A DNA stretch of 64,000 bases from Pediococcus inopinatus (GCF_002982135.1 NZ_CP019981.1:1798001-1862000), one strand, 5' to 3'; positions 1 to 10,205 are shown, counted from the first letter of the stretch. Made by a program: numbers and translations. Notes: generated from the letters alone by a model not told the origin.

Positions 1-853
1 CCGAGATTGCATTTGTATTAAGATACTCTTTAACTAAATCAAACGTAATGGCGACAACAACCACTCCAGCAGCCGCAACCATTAACCGTTTCGTTAATTG
101 ACTCACAGTTCGCTCAATCGGTGTTTTTTCTTGTTTCGTTTGTTGGAGAAGATCAGCAATTTTTCCTAATTCAGTTTGCATCCCCGTGGCCGTTACCACC
201 CCGATGCCACTTCCGTTCACGACAGTCGAGCCGGAGAAACCCATATTGGTTCGATCCCCCAGTTCTGTATCTTCAGATAAGGCATCCCGCGTCTTGTCGA
301 TCGCATCTGCTTCTCCCGTTAAATGAGATTCATTAACCTGGAGTTCATTTACAGAAAGCCACCGTAAATCAGCTTCGATAAAATCTCCCATCTTCACATC
401 CACGATATCACCCGGAACAAGTTGATTGGCGTCGATTTTTTGCCACGTTTCACCCCGGAGCACATTTGATTGATGCCGCGAATCTGAACTTAGCGCATCT
501 AGCGATTTCTGAGCCTTTAATTTTTGCCAGTAAGTGAGGCTAGAATTAACTAAAATTACGACTAGAATAACGAGTCCTTCATAAATCGCAGACATACCAT
601 GATTAAAATCGTTTCTGACAAAAAAATCATAGCTGGCACTAATTAAAGTTAAGATAATTGCAATCCACAAGATAATGATAATTGGCTCTGTTAAAGATTT
701 TAAAAACACTTTCCAAGCAGGTTCTCGTTGCTCGTGCTGCATTTCATTTAAACCATATTTCGTTAGTCTTTCGCTGGCTGCTTCAGTGGTCAAACCATCG
801 TGGCGTGAAGTTTCTAGTTGATCAAGTACATCGTGACGGTGTTGTGAGTGCAT
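1..853 (-). CDS. P-type cation-transporting ATPase, N-terminal part (cut by window edge)
   Basis: Membrane ion pump of the P2-type (Ca2+/SERCA-like) family; only about 284 N-terminal residues lie in the window. The visible part has a cytoplasmic N-terminal cation-ATPase segment, a first pair of membrane helices (around residues 60-105), and the actuator domain with the LTGEADAIDK segment, which contains the TGE dephosphorylation motif (normally TGES; here TGEA). The DKTGT phosphorylation site would lie beyond the edge. The ATG at 853 is set by a strong AGGAGG site just upstream; another ATG at 858 is followed at once by a stop. The ion is not decided: calcium or manganese are the family's usual substrates. 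Confidence 0.85.
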   Translation of the reverse strand, partial: MHSQHRHDVLDQLETSRHDGLTTEAASERLTKYGLNEMQHEQREPAWKVFLKSLTEPIIIILWIAIILTLISASYDFFVRNDFNHGMSAIYEGLVILVVILVNSSLTYWQKLKAQKSLDALSSDSRHQSNVLRGETWQKIDANQLVPGDIVDVKMGDFIEADLRWLSVNELQVNESHLTGEADAIDKTRDALSEDTELGDRTNMGFSGSTVVNGSGIGVVTATGMQTELGKIADLLQQTKQEKTPIERTVSQLTKRLMVAAAGVVVVAITFDLVKEYLNTNAIS

Positions 854-970
854 TACATGTCCTCCTTAGGCGATTGGTCAGTTGATTATTTATAATAAAA
901 ACATTATTACAAGTATAATTATCCCAGAGAAATACTAGGTTCGTCAATTCAGACGCTGTCGGGTCGAACC

Positions 971-1015
971 TAAAAAGAGCCCGCTTAACATCTTTATCGG
1001 ATGTTCAGCGAGCCC
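971..1015 (-). terminator. Rho-independent terminator after azlD
   Basis: A 16-bp nearly perfect stem (977-992 with 1000-1015) is followed on the minus strand by a T run at 972-976. It lies 19 bp past the azlD stop and separates it from the ATPase gene. Confidence 0.85.
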
Positions 1016-1033
1016 TATCTGTTTTGTTTTATT

Positions 1034-1366
1034 TTATATAATCATTGATAACAAGATAACTGCAACTAATCCAAACACAACCGAGAGTGCCATCGACCGC
1101 GTCCAATAAGAAATGACAATGACAATCAGGGAAGCCAAAATCAAATCAAGTTTGCCGGAGGCCACAAACTGATATGAACCAGAAATAAAAATATCTTTAA
1201 CCACAATAGCCGTGAACAAAGAGACCGGCACGTATTTCATCCAGTCATTAAACCATTCTGGTATTTTTCGATTTGAAAAGAAAAGAATTGGTATGTATCG
1301 CGGACCAAATGCGACAAAGAAACCTAGAATAACAATTAACAAATGGTCAGTTGTACTATAGTTCAT
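1034..1366 (-). CDS. azlD: AzlD-family branched-chain amino acid transport subunit
   Basis: A 110-residue, very hydrophobic protein with about four membrane helices, typical of the small AzlD partner of the AzlCD exporter for branched-chain amino acids and analogues. The start at 1366 has an AGGAG site 8 nt upstream. It lies downstream of azlC on the same strand, but 156 bp away rather than overlapping it as is usual; the gap holds a long palindromic element. A terminator follows. The family call rests on length, topology and the azlC neighbour. Confidence 0.8.
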   Translation of the reverse strand: MNYSTTDHLLIVILGFFVAFGPRYIPILFFSNRKIPEWFNDWMKYVPVSLFTAIVVKDIFISGSYQFVASGKLDLILASLIVIVISYWTRSMALSVVFGLVAVILLSMII

Positions 1367-1409
1367 ATCATAATCTCCTGAACTTTTTTGAATACCTTTG
1401 TGCTGAAAC

Positions 1410-1519
1410 GTGTTTCAAAGAGCAGCTTTTTCCGTTTAGCTACGATAACCAAACGATTCCAAGAACGAATCATTTGGCTATCTAGGCTATACTCGAAAGC
1501 TAAACGCTCTTTGAAACAC
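1410..1519. repeat. Nested inverted repeat between azlC and azlD
   Basis: The outer arms GTGTTTCAAAGAGC (1410-1423) and its exact reverse complement (1506-1519) enclose further paired arms: GTTTAGCT (1434-1441) with 1498-1505, and CCAAACGATTC (1449-1459) with 1467-1477 (one mismatch). The whole 110 bp can fold into one long interrupted hairpin. It looks like a small palindromic insertion or an intercistronic RNA structure. No target duplication is obvious. Confidence 0.7.
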
Positions 1520-1522
1520 TCT

Positions 1523-2299
1523 TTATATTTCAATATCTTCCTTATCCACTTCCGGTTGTCCCGATGGATCGTGAATCTTATACAATAAATGACTGTTTGG
1601 CCAACGTTTTTTCACGTATCCTTCAATCATAAACCCTAAGAAAGAGGCAATCAGTGTTGAAATTACCAGCCCTAATGTACTCTTGGTCATCATCATAAAG
1701 ACTGCCGCCAGCACGCCCGCAATTATTGAAACCAATAAAATCAAGCGGGTCTTAAGTTGCATCACAATCATATACAAGAACAATGCCGTCAATGCAAAGT
1801 TTACCACTGTAAGGTCAATCGAAACGGCACTTCCAATCAAGCTTCCCACAACGTTAGCAACCGTCCACACTAATAAAGACCAGTGTTCCACCTGCAACGC
1901 ATCTTTTGGTGTCCAGTTACGATCCGTTACAAATTTCAAATAATTAATTGCATAATTTTCATCATTCATAGAAACTGCGAAGAAAAATAAAAAGCGATGA
2001 TTTTGGCCCTTTAAGTAACCGGCTAAACTTGATCCTAGTAATGCATAACGTAATTCAAGGAAAAAAAGCATTAAAATAATGGTTAGGATTGGTGCTGTGG
2101 TAGTTAACATCTGAGCAATCATAAATTGAGCCCCACCCGAAAACACAAGAATGGATACAAGCCCTGTCATGAGCGTATTAAAACCAGCAGCGTGTAAAAG
2201 GATTCCACAAGCCAGTCCAATTGGTGTGTAACTTAAGCACAATGGCCAAGCTTCTTTAAGCGTTACTCGCCATTGTGATCCATTTTCAATCTGTTTCAC
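1523..2299 (-). CDS. azlC: AzlC-family branched-chain amino acid exporter
   Basis: A 258-residue integral membrane protein and the main subunit of the AzlCD exporter for branched-chain amino acids. It has the conserved N-terminal segment with PIGLACG, the FSGGAQF region, and about seven to eight hydrophobic helices. I place the start at a GTG at 2299, because GGAGG sits 8 nt before it; a GTG six codons further up (2317) would place this Shine-Dalgarno sequence inside the gene. The C-terminus is hydrophilic (KIHDPSGQPEVDKEDIEI). Confidence 0.85.
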   Translation of the reverse strand: MKQIENGSQWRVTLKEAWPLCLSYTPIGLACGILLHAAGFNTLMTGLVSILVFSGGAQFMIAQMLTTTAPILTIILMLFFLELRYALLGSSLAGYLKGQNHRFLFFFAVSMNDENYAINYLKFVTDRNWTPKDALQVEHWSLLVWTVANVVGSLIGSAVSIDLTVVNFALTALFLYMIVMQLKTRLILLVSIIAGVLAAVFMMMTKSTLGLVISTLIASFLGFMIEGYVKKRWPNSHLLYKIHDPSGQPEVDKEDIEI

Positions 2300-2447
2300 A
2301 ATTTGTTCCTCCAACACATCTTTAAAGTTGGACCATAGTTACTGAAAAATACTAGAAAACACTGCGAAATCATTTTAACATTTTCAACCTATATTGAATA
2401 GTAACTTTTTTCATTTTTGGAGTTAAATTGCGAATAAACATTCAAAA

Positions 2448-2948
2448 TTACCGAACGGCTTTACCCAGAATTTCTAAATCCATCAAATTTCCCGCAAGTA
2501 ATGCGACTTTTGGCAACGTTCCCCATGTTTCATAGCCTAACTTTTTAAATAAACCTAAGCTCGGTAGATTAGCTCCGAAAATTAAACAAACAATATTTTC
2601 GAGTCCTAATTTAGGGGCTGCATTTTCTGCAAATTTCACCATCTTAGTTCCTAGTCCTAAATGGTGAAATTTCTGATCAATATAAATACTAATCTCAGCC
2701 GTAATTCGATAGGCTGCCCGTGGATGATAAGGTGATAAGCTCACCCATCCAGCCCGCTCACCATCCACAAAAGCCACCCAAATTGGATGTTCGTCTGGTT
2801 TGTGTGCAAGAAACCACGGCTGACGTTGAGCAACCGTCACCGGCGTCAACGTGGCAGTCACCATGTGTCCAGCAATAGTTTGATTATATATTTCTACAAT
2901 AAACGGTAAATCTGCTTGGGTTGCAATTTTAAATTCAATTTTACTCAT
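2448..2948 (-). CDS. GNAT-family N-acetyltransferase, phosphinothricin-acetyltransferase type
   Basis: A 166-residue cytoplasmic acetyltransferase. The acetyl-CoA loop HHLGLGTK is the expected motif A, followed by the C-terminal NLPSLGLFKKLGYE segment shared with Pat/YncA-like enzymes that acetylate small amines. The start has GAGGAA 6 nt upstream. The substrate cannot be read from the sequence; methionine sulfoximine, phosphinothricin-like compounds and other amines are known in the family. It lies between azlC and dacA on the same strand; the 15-bp gap to dacA suggests cotranscription. Confidence 0.85.
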   Translation of the reverse strand: MSKIEFKIATQADLPFIVEIYNQTIAGHMVTATLTPVTVAQRQPWFLAHKPDEHPIWVAFVDGERAGWVSLSPYHPRAAYRITAEISIYIDQKFHHLGLGTKMVKFAENAAPKLGLENIVCLIFGANLPSLGLFKKLGYETWGTLPKVALLAGNLMDLEILGKAVR

Positions 2949-2963
2949 TAACTTTCCTCTATG

Positions 2964-4241
2964 TTAAAACACACTAACGACTGATCGCCACATTCTGACA
3001 AAAATATTGGCCTTTTCAACAGACTTTTTAGCAACTAATTGCAGCTTAGCATCACCAGCTTGCAAATAAGAAACATTTTTGTCTGCGATCTTGGCAGTTG
3101 CAGTTCCTAATTTTTGGCCTTTCGTGACCGGGGCGGTCAGATTCTTTTTAGTCTGGTTACTTATAAAACTGATCGCTTGTTTTGACTGTTTATTAGCTAC
3201 CCAAATTGTGGTTGCTTGACTAATCCCGGCCTTGACCGTGGTCGTCTTTCCCTCTGGCACTTTAAATTTGTTGGCTTGTTTTAACTGCTCACCTTTTTTG
3301 TATCGGATGGGCGTGAAATTAGTGTACACATATTTCATAATTGTCTCTGTGTTTGTAAACCGCGCATCCGCCTTTTTAACCGGATTTGCGTTCATCACCA
3401 CGGTAATCACTCGATGACCATTTTTATTGGCCGTTCCCGTAAAACAGTTACCTGCTTTATCAGAGGTTCCCGTTTTCAGACCATCTACATTGTAGCCCTT
3501 CATGTAATTTTCATTGCCCGCCAGCATTTCATTATGCGTTGTCATTTTGACGGCATCGTCGGTCCCTTTCGCAAACCAAGCGCTAGTTTCCTTGGTAGTA
3601 TTCAAAACTTCTGGGTAAGTGTTAACCAGCTTCGAAGCGACAACGGCAACATCGTTAGCTGACATTTCGTTTTCTGCCGACTTAGCAGTATTCGGGTAGG
3701 CTTCCGTGCCAACTTCGCTTTCTGTTAAACCAGCAGCGTTATAGAGTTTCGCATCTGTGATTCCCCACGCATTTACCTGTGCGCGCATTTCGTTCACAAA
3801 TTTTTCAGACGATCCTGCTTGCGCAACCCCCAAGGCGATTACCGCTGCGTTAGCCGAATAAATTAACGAGGCTTTGTATAAGTCACGAACTGTGTACGTT
3901 CGGCTGGCATTCAGAGGCACATTTGTCAGTTCCGTATTACGACTGATTTTGGCCACGTTGGCACTTACATGTACACGCTGGTCCCACTTCAGTTTACCTT
4001 CATGAATACTTTTTAAAATAATATAAATTGCCAACATTTTTGACATCGAGGCAATTGGCATTACCTTTGAACTATTTTTAGAATATAAAATCTGACCTGT
4101 TTTAGCATCCACAGCAAGCCCAGCTTTGGCTGAAATATTGGTGACCGCTGCGTTAGCCTGAATTGGTGCCAGCGCCAGTGTACTTAACATTAAAATTGCA
4201 CTAAAGATAACTATTAACTTTTGTTTCCACTTTTTAAGCAT
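2964..4241 (-). CDS. dacA: D-alanyl-D-alanine carboxypeptidase (PBP5-like, S11)
   Basis: A 425-residue exported penicillin-binding protein that removes the terminal D-Ala from peptidoglycan stem peptides. It has a signal peptide (residues 1-31, cut near ANA-A), then the three serine-hydrolase motifs: SMSK (65-68), SAN (129-131) and KTG (256-258). A PBP5_C-like beta domain follows and the C-terminus is amphipathic (FVRMWRSVVSVF), suited to lying on the membrane face. An in-frame ATG 24 codons upstream is possible, but the AAAGGTGG site and the signal peptide fix the start at 4241. The gene follows a two-component system but a terminator lies between them. Confidence 0.92.
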   Translation of the reverse strand: MLKKWKQKLIVIFSAILMLSTLALAPIQANAAVTNISAKAGLAVDAKTGQILYSKNSSKVMPIASMSKMLAIYIILKSIHEGKLKWDQRVHVSANVAKISRNTELTNVPLNASRTYTVRDLYKASLIYSANAAVIALGVAQAGSSEKFVNEMRAQVNAWGITDAKLYNAAGLTESEVGTEAYPNTAKSAENEMSANDVAVVASKLVNTYPEVLNTTKETSAWFAKGTDDAVKMTTHNEMLAGNENYMKGYNVDGLKTGTSDKAGNCFTGTANKNGHRVITVVMNANPVKKADARFTNTETIMKYVYTNFTPIRYKKGEQLKQANKFKVPEGKTTTVKAGISQATTIWVANKQSKQAISFISNQTKKNLTAPVTKGQKLGTATAKIADKNVSYLQAGDAKLQLVAKKSVEKANIFVRMWRSVVSVF

Positions 4242-4315
4242 CAAAACGCCACCTTTTATAACAAGAATATAACAAACTACGCGTGTTACGCAAAACTTTT
4301 TTAATTTCTCCAAAC

Positions 4316-4396
4316 AAAAAAACGCGAATCGGTTATTTCAGTATGTTTAGGTAATTTAAAAGTGCTAGTTATGCCTAAATCAGAGAACCGTTCGCG
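4316..4396 (-). terminator. Terminator after the histidine kinase gene
   Basis: Arms CGCGAA.CGGTT (4323-4334) and AACCG.TTCGCG (4386-4396), with an inner CCTAAA/TTTAGG pair, form a long hairpin. Seven T follow on the minus strand (4316-4322). Confidence 0.7.
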
Positions 4397-4406
4397 AATT
4401 GCATTT

Positions 4407-5546
4407 TTATTTTTTGTTTGATTTATGTTGCTTTAAAGGTAAATCAATAATAAAGCTGGTTAATTTTTCACTCGACTCAACACGGATTTTTCCTTGGTGC
4501 AATTCCACAATACTTTGGGCAATCGTTAATCCCAGTCCAGTACCGCCCGTTGCCTTTGAACGTGAAGATTCTACTCGATAGAAACGCTCAAATAAATGGT
4601 TAAGCGATTTTTCCGGAATTTGTTCACCATCGTTGGACACGATAAACGTAATTTGCTGGCCGTTTTGGTTTGCTTCCAAATTAATATGGCGACCGCCCTT
4701 CGCGTATTTCAACGCATTTGAAATCAAATTATTAAAGACCCGTCCTAATTTTTCGGCATCTGCCTCAATTTTCAATGCAGTTGGGGTCGTTTTTACACCA
4801 ATTTCAATTTGTTTTTTCTGAGCTTCCAATTCAAAACTTGCAGCCAGTTGTTCTAACATCGGTTCAACCGAAATTTCACTAAACGTCATTTTCGTAGAGG
4901 TTTGGCGGACCTTTGTATATTCAAACAAATCCTCTACCAGTGACTTCATCTGCTCAGCCTTAAGAAACGCTGTGTGCGTATATTTAAGCACATCGTCTTT
5001 TGTTTTATACTGTTTATTTTCGATCAGACCTAGGTAACCGATAATTGAAGTGAGGGGTGTCCGTAAATCGTGACTTACGTTGGTAATCAAATCATCTTTG
5101 GATTGCTCAATTTTGCGTTCCTCATCCATTGATTCAATCACTGAATCAACCAATGCATTGACACTATCCACCACTCTTTGAGTATCGCCTTTTAACGTAA
5201 ACGGAATTCGGTGATCAAAGTGACCATCAGCAATATAGTGCAACTCACTAATAATATGCCGCAATTGCATTTGCTTGTACCGTCGCATCAAGCGCCAGTA
5301 AACCACCCACACATCCACAATCACCATAAAGAAAATGAAGAAATTCTGATAACTCCAAACTCGATAATTATTGGGACCAATGGTGATGGATTCTTTAATT
5401 TGAAAAATTCCTCGCTCCAAACCCGGGTTTGTTCGAATAAATTCGTTAAGCAAAATCAAAAGTGACAGATTCAAAAGAAGCAACAAAATAACTGTCACAA
5501 ATCCTTCACCGAATAATTCACTTTTTTCTCGTGCAGTTAGTTTCAA
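4407..5546 (-). CDS. Sensor histidine kinase, VanS-like
   Basis: A 379-residue membrane sensor kinase. Two membrane helices (about 17-34 and 68-86) flank a short extracytoplasmic loop, followed by a HAMP-like linker. The H box SHDLRTPLTS has phosphoacceptor His159, and the ATPase domain shows an N box (FNNLISNALKYA, 271-282), G1 (SNDGEQIP) and G2 (GGTGLGL, 334-340). It starts at TTG 5546 with GAGGAG 7 nt upstream, and lies 15 bp after its response regulator. The kinase is of the VanS/PhoR class often linked to cell-wall stress; the ligand is unknown. Confidence 0.9.
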   Translation of the reverse strand: MKLTAREKSELFGEGFVTVILLLLLNLSLLILLNEFIRTNPGLERGIFQIKESITIGPNNYRVWSYQNFFIFFMVIVDVWVVYWRLMRRYKQMQLRHIISELHYIADGHFDHRIPFTLKGDTQRVVDSVNALVDSVIESMDEERKIEQSKDDLITNVSHDLRTPLTSIIGYLGLIENKQYKTKDDVLKYTHTAFLKAEQMKSLVEDLFEYTKVRQTSTKMTFSEISVEPMLEQLAASFELEAQKKQIEIGVKTTPTALKIEADAEKLGRVFNNLISNALKYAKGGRHINLEANQNGQQITFIVSNDGEQIPEKSLNHLFERFYRVESSRSKATGGTGLGLTIAQSIVELHQGKIRVESSEKLTSFIIDLPLKQHKSNKK

Positions 5547-5561
5547 TACGTTACTCCTCGT

Positions 5562-6251
5562 TTAATGGGACTCAATCTTGTAACCCACGCCCCAAACGGT
5601 TTCGATTACTTTCTCGCCGCCAGTTGCTTCTTCAATTTTGTCACGCAAATGACTCACATGCACCATAACCGTCTTCGCTGAAATAATGCTTTCCTGCTGC
5701 CAAACACGCTCAAAAATATCATCTGCTGAAAATACACGATTCGGATGACTTGCCAGTAAATATAAAATCCCGAATTCCAAAGCAGTTAACTGAACTGATT
5801 TACCAGCTAAAGTCTTCACTTCGTGGGAATCACTATTGATCGTTAAAGGACCGATATCCAAGACTTCGGGTTCGTCTTGTTTCATATCGTTTTGACTCCG
5901 GCGAAGCAACGACTTTACACGTGCCATCACTTCCAACGGATTGAATGGCTTAGCAACGTAATCATCAGCACCCGTTAACAGGCCTTTAATTTTATCCATA
6001 TCTTCCGTTTTAGCAGAAAGAATTAAAATTGGGAGTTGTGAATCACGACGAACTTCGCGAACAACTTCAATCCCACTCATTTCAGGCATCATCACATCCA
6101 AAATCATCAAACCAATGTCCGAATCTGTATGTAACTTTGTGAGTGCCTCTTTGCCATTAAACGCTGAAACTGGCTCATAACCTTCATTTTTAATGTAAAT
6201 ATCGAGGAGTTCAACGATTTCTTTATCATCATCAACGACTAAAATTTTCAT
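5562..6251 (-). CDS. OmpR/PhoB-family response regulator, VanR-like
   Basis: A 229-residue transcription regulator. The receiver domain has the acidic pocket (D7-D9), phosphoacceptor Asp52 in LDVMMP, and Lys101 in AKPFNP. A winged-helix DNA-binding domain (about 128-229) contains the LTALEFGILYLLASHP segment. AAGGAG lies before the ATG. It is the first gene of the pair with the kinase at 4407-5546. Its targets cannot be read; dacA next door is a plausible one by position only. Confidence 0.93.
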   Translation of the reverse strand: MKILVVDDDKEIVELLDIYIKNEGYEPVSAFNGKEALTKLHTDSDIGLMILDVMMPEMSGIEVVREVRRDSQLPILILSAKTEDMDKIKGLLTGADDYVAKPFNPLEVMARVKSLLRRSQNDMKQDEPEVLDIGPLTINSDSHEVKTLAGKSVQLTALEFGILYLLASHPNRVFSADDIFERVWQQESIISAKTVMVHVSHLRDKIEEATGGEKVIETVWGVGYKIESH

Positions 6252-6293
6252 TATTTGAAATCTCCTTATAAACTCAATTTTCTTTAGTGTAGC

Positions 6294-6331
6294 AAAAAAA
6301 ACATCAACAAGGAATTATATCCATCGATGTT
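6294..6331 (-). terminator. Terminator upstream of the response regulator
   Basis: Arms AACATC (6300-6305) and GATGTT (6326-6331) with a minus-strand T run at 6294-6301. It would end transcripts from the small gene at 6401-6592. Confidence 0.55.
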
Positions 6332-6400
6332 TTAGGTAATGTTAAGAATACGCCTATAAGTTTTGTCTGTTTCTAACCCGTTTTTGCGTCTATTTCGAAA

Positions 6401-6592
6401 TCAGGTTGGCATTGTCACGCCTTGCACAAAGGTGAATACACCCACCACCGAGAGTGCTAGCGCGACTAAAACAAGAAACCAAATCAGCACTAATAAGTTA
6501 AAGAAGCCATCTCTTCTAATTGTTCTAATTAAGCTGATGAGCACATATAGCGTAACTAAAAACATGAAAATAATATAAAGGGTTATTCGCAT
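6401..6592 (-). CDS. Small two-helix membrane protein of unknown function
   Basis: A 63-residue protein, almost entirely two hydrophobic helices (about 3-22 and 30-56) joined by the short basic turn RTIRRDG. AAGGA lies 8 nt before the ATG and a terminator lies downstream, so it is probably a real monocistronic gene. I do not recognise the family. Confidence 0.6.
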   Translation of the reverse strand: MRITLYIIFMFLVTLYVLISLIRTIRRDGFFNLLVLIWFLVLVALALSVVGVFTFVQGVTMPT

Positions 6593-6707
6593 GTTGTTGT
6601 TCCTTCTCTAATCTGAGTATTTACAGGAGAAGTATATCATACCCGCTGTAAAACTAATGAATAAAAGTCATTTTTCCTATGATATACTGGGTTTTAGGGG
6701 GGTATTT

Positions 6708-6971
6708 ATGTTTAAAAAAGCTATGTTTGAAAGTATGTTGTTTATTGTCGCTATGCTTGTACTGCATATTTTAGGAATTCCAATCGAATTGTTAACCCAT
6801 CGGCCCATATTTAACAGCCTAGTCACCAGTTTTGTTGAGGCTCCAAATCGCCCTGCCTTGTTGGGGGTTATTTTAATTACTGCCATTTCTTGTTGGTTTC
6901 TTCTGGCTTTGGTCATTTGGTTCTTTCTTTCACTTAATCGCCAATTAGCTAAACATGATTATAGAAAATAA
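6708..6971 (+). CDS. Small membrane protein of unknown function
   Basis: An 87-residue protein with two membrane helices (about 5-25 and 48-75) and a basic C-terminal tail. The ATG at 6708 follows a G-rich site (AGGGGGGT) at 6 nt. An upstream in-frame ATG at 6657 lacks a ribosome site and overlaps the likely promoter (TATGATATACT near 6678-6688). A terminator follows. No family is recognised. Confidence 0.6.
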   Translation: MFKKAMFESMLFIVAMLVLHILGIPIELLTHRPIFNSLVTSFVEAPNRPALLGVILITAISCWFLLALVIWFFLSLNRQLAKHDYRK

Positions 6972-6995
6972 GTTTATCTAGTTTCTTATAAATAC

Positions 6996-7035
6996 AGAAA
7001 AACCGTTATCGATTAGGATAACGGTTTTTGTTTTG
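6996..7035 (+). terminator. Terminator, probably bidirectional
   Basis: A perfect hairpin AAAACCGTTATC / GATAACGGTTTT (6998-7027) with T-rich sequence to the right and an A run to the left. It serves the small plus-strand gene and may also stop guaB transcripts. Confidence 0.8.
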
Positions 7036-7045
7036 TTTTTTAGGA

Positions 7046-7150
7046 CAGTTTCTTGAAACAGCTTTAGTGATATAAGAACGTCTTACCGCGGGATTGCGAT
7101 CCCGCATCCAGGACAGTTACAGTTTGGCTTTTACCGCTTTGTTTCACTCA

Positions 7151-7151
<1 letters not shown>
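7046..7151. repeat. Dispersed palindromic repeat, single copy after guaB
   Basis: The core CCGCGGGATTGCGATCCCGC (7086-7105) matches the cores of the repeat cluster at 56.4-56.6 kb. Shared flanking words are TTAGGACAG on the left and a GTTTCACTCAC-like right end. The core is an inverted repeat (GCGGGAT / ATCCCGC). Confidence 0.75.
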
Positions 7152-8329
<1,178 letters not shown>

Positions 8330-8366
8330 CTATCCTCGTATTCTCAAAAATTGTTCTTAAGATATT

Positions 8367-9068
8367 CTATAAAAATCCACCAGTTACGTGGTAGCGGCGT
8401 TTGAACCACATACGAACGCCAAACAAAACAGCTGCCAAGACTAAGTATGCTTCAAATGGTAACACAGGATTCAGTGATTGTGGTAATGATGAGAACGCCA
8501 TGTAGGCTACCATCCAAACCAAAATCATCCCTGTAGCCATTCCGATCGTCTTCCAAATAGAAGTTCTTTCTTTTTTCTTGCTTGTTGGTTGCAAACGATC
8601 CGTCAAGAATGGCGCGCATGCACCACCAATGATCGAAATTGCTAACATCGCGGTGATTCCTGCAGGTCCTGGCTCACTAGTAATGGACTTAGGCTGCGCA
8701 ATCAACATGATTCCAAACATTAAAGCAAAGATCATGAGAAAGACCATTCCGTTATCCAAAGCTTTCATCCAGTATTTTGTTTCTACCGGCGCCTTTTTAG
8801 GTCCTTCAACGATTGACTTCACACGGTCGGTTGGCGTGCCATAAATTTGTTTCGCCGTTTCGCCCTTTAGTTGACCGGCAAGTAAACGTAATTTTGTTTC
8901 TTCAAGTGCTTCATTTTGTTTTTCGACCGCAACATCACTTGCACTTAATTCTTTTTTAAGCCGAAACATAAAGTCTTCGTTCCGCTTGGTAAATGTTTGG
9001 TTCGTTTTGCCAGCTGAAACCTGCTGCTTGCCAGCATTACGTTCTTCGGTTGTTTTATCTTCACTCAT
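8367..9068 (-). CDS. DUF1129-family membrane protein
   Basis: A 233-residue protein. A charged N-terminal cytoplasmic part (about 1-100) contains a heptad-like helix (QNEALEETKLRLLAGQLKG) and the GTPTDRV segment typical of DUF1129, followed by four membrane helices. GAGGAG precedes the ATG at 9068. It sits between ychF and guaB, as commonly seen in lactobacilli. The function is unknown; the conserved neighbourhood is the only clue. Confidence 0.85.
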   Translation of the reverse strand: MSEDKTTEERNAGKQQVSAGKTNQTFTKRNEDFMFRLKKELSASDVAVEKQNEALEETKLRLLAGQLKGETAKQIYGTPTDRVKSIVEGPKKAPVETKYWMKALDNGMVFLMIFALMFGIMLIAQPKSITSEPGPAGITAMLAISIIGGACAPFLTDRLQPTSKKKERTSIWKTIGMATGMILVWMVAYMAFSSLPQSLNPVLPFEAYLVLAAVLFGVRMWFKRRYHVTGGFL

Positions 9069-9098
9069 ATGCGAATTCTCTCCTCTATTTGTGCTTGT

Positions 9099-10205
9099 TT
9101 ACACGTTAAACCGGAACTCGATAATATCTCCATCCTGAACAACGTATTCTTTACCTTCTGAACGAAGCTTGCCGGCTTCACGAACAGCTTGCATGCTACC
9201 TTTTTCATCTAAATCAACATAAGAAACTGTTTCAGCACGGATAAAGCCTCGTTCGAAATCAGAATGAATAATTCCTGCACATTGAGGTGCTGTCATTCCC
9301 TTTTTGAAAGTCCATGCTCGTGTTTCAGGACCACCAGCCGTGAAGAATGTTTCTAGACCTAATAATTTATAAGAAGACCGAATTAAGCGGTTCAATCCGG
9401 GTTCTTCAATTCCTTCAGCCTCTAAGAAATCTTTTTTATCTGCATCTTCAAGCTCAGCAATTTCTTCTTCAGTTTCAGCAGAAATTCCTAAAACCTCTGC
9501 ATCAGGGTCGTCTTGCGCAATATAGTCCTTGATGGTTTGGTAGTACTTGGAATTTTCGGGATCCGCCATGTCATCTTCGGCAATGTTTGCTACATATAAA
9601 ACTGGTTTTGAAGTCAATAAGAACAAGCTTCTCACAATCTTTTGTTCGTCTTTGTCGAAATCAATTGAACGAACCGCTTTGCCACTTTCCAAAACTGGTT
9701 GAATTTTTTCAAGAACAGCTAACTCAGCTAAAGCGTCCTTATCACGACTCTTAGCAGCGCGTTGGACCTTACCAAGGCGTTTATTAACAGCATCTAAATC
9801 GGAAATGCTTAACTCAATATTGATTGTTTGGATGTCTTCAACTGGATCCACTTTTCCAGAAACAGTTGTAATTTCATCATCATCGAATGCCCGGACAACA
9901 TGCACAATGGCATCAACTTGACGAATATTTTCCAAAAACTTGTTTCCTAAACCTTCGCCCTTGCTGGCACCCTTAACAATTCCAGCAATATCGGTAAATT
10001 CAAAGGTTGTGGGCACGATCTTTTTGGCTGGCACAACTTCTTGAATCCGATCCAACCGAGCATCTGGCACTTCAACCATTCCGACGTTAGGATCAATCGT
10101 TGCAAACGGATAGTTAGCCATTTCGGCTCCTGCTTTGGTAATTGCATTAAACAAAGTTGACTTCCCAACATTTGGTAAACCAACAATTCCTGCTGTTAAT
10201 GACAT
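9099..10205 (-). CDS. ychF: Redox-regulated ribosome-associated ATPase YchF
   Basis: A 368-residue Obg-family P-loop protein that prefers ATP and binds ribosomes. The G1 loop GLPNVGKST is at residues 7-15, G3 is DIAGIVKGASKGEGLG, and the NxxE-type G4 that favours ATP appears as NIAEDD. A C-terminal TGS-like domain ends QDGDIIEFRFNV. The length matches the family. The ribosome site is weak (GTGTGAAGA). It has a possible promoter of its own (10250-10279) after the DUF951 terminator. Confidence 0.95.
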   Translation of the reverse strand: MSLTAGIVGLPNVGKSTLFNAITKAGAEMANYPFATIDPNVGMVEVPDARLDRIQEVVPAKKIVPTTFEFTDIAGIVKGASKGEGLGNKFLENIRQVDAIVHVVRAFDDDEITTVSGKVDPVEDIQTINIELSISDLDAVNKRLGKVQRAAKSRDKDALAELAVLEKIQPVLESGKAVRSIDFDKDEQKIVRSLFLLTSKPVLYVANIAEDDMADPENSKYYQTIKDYIAQDDPDAEVLGISAETEEEIAELEDADKKDFLEAEGIEEPGLNRLIRSSYKLLGLETFFTAGGPETRAWTFKKGMTAPQCAGIIHSDFERGFIRAETVSYVDLDEKGSMQAVREAGKLRSEGKEYVVQDGDIIEFRFNV

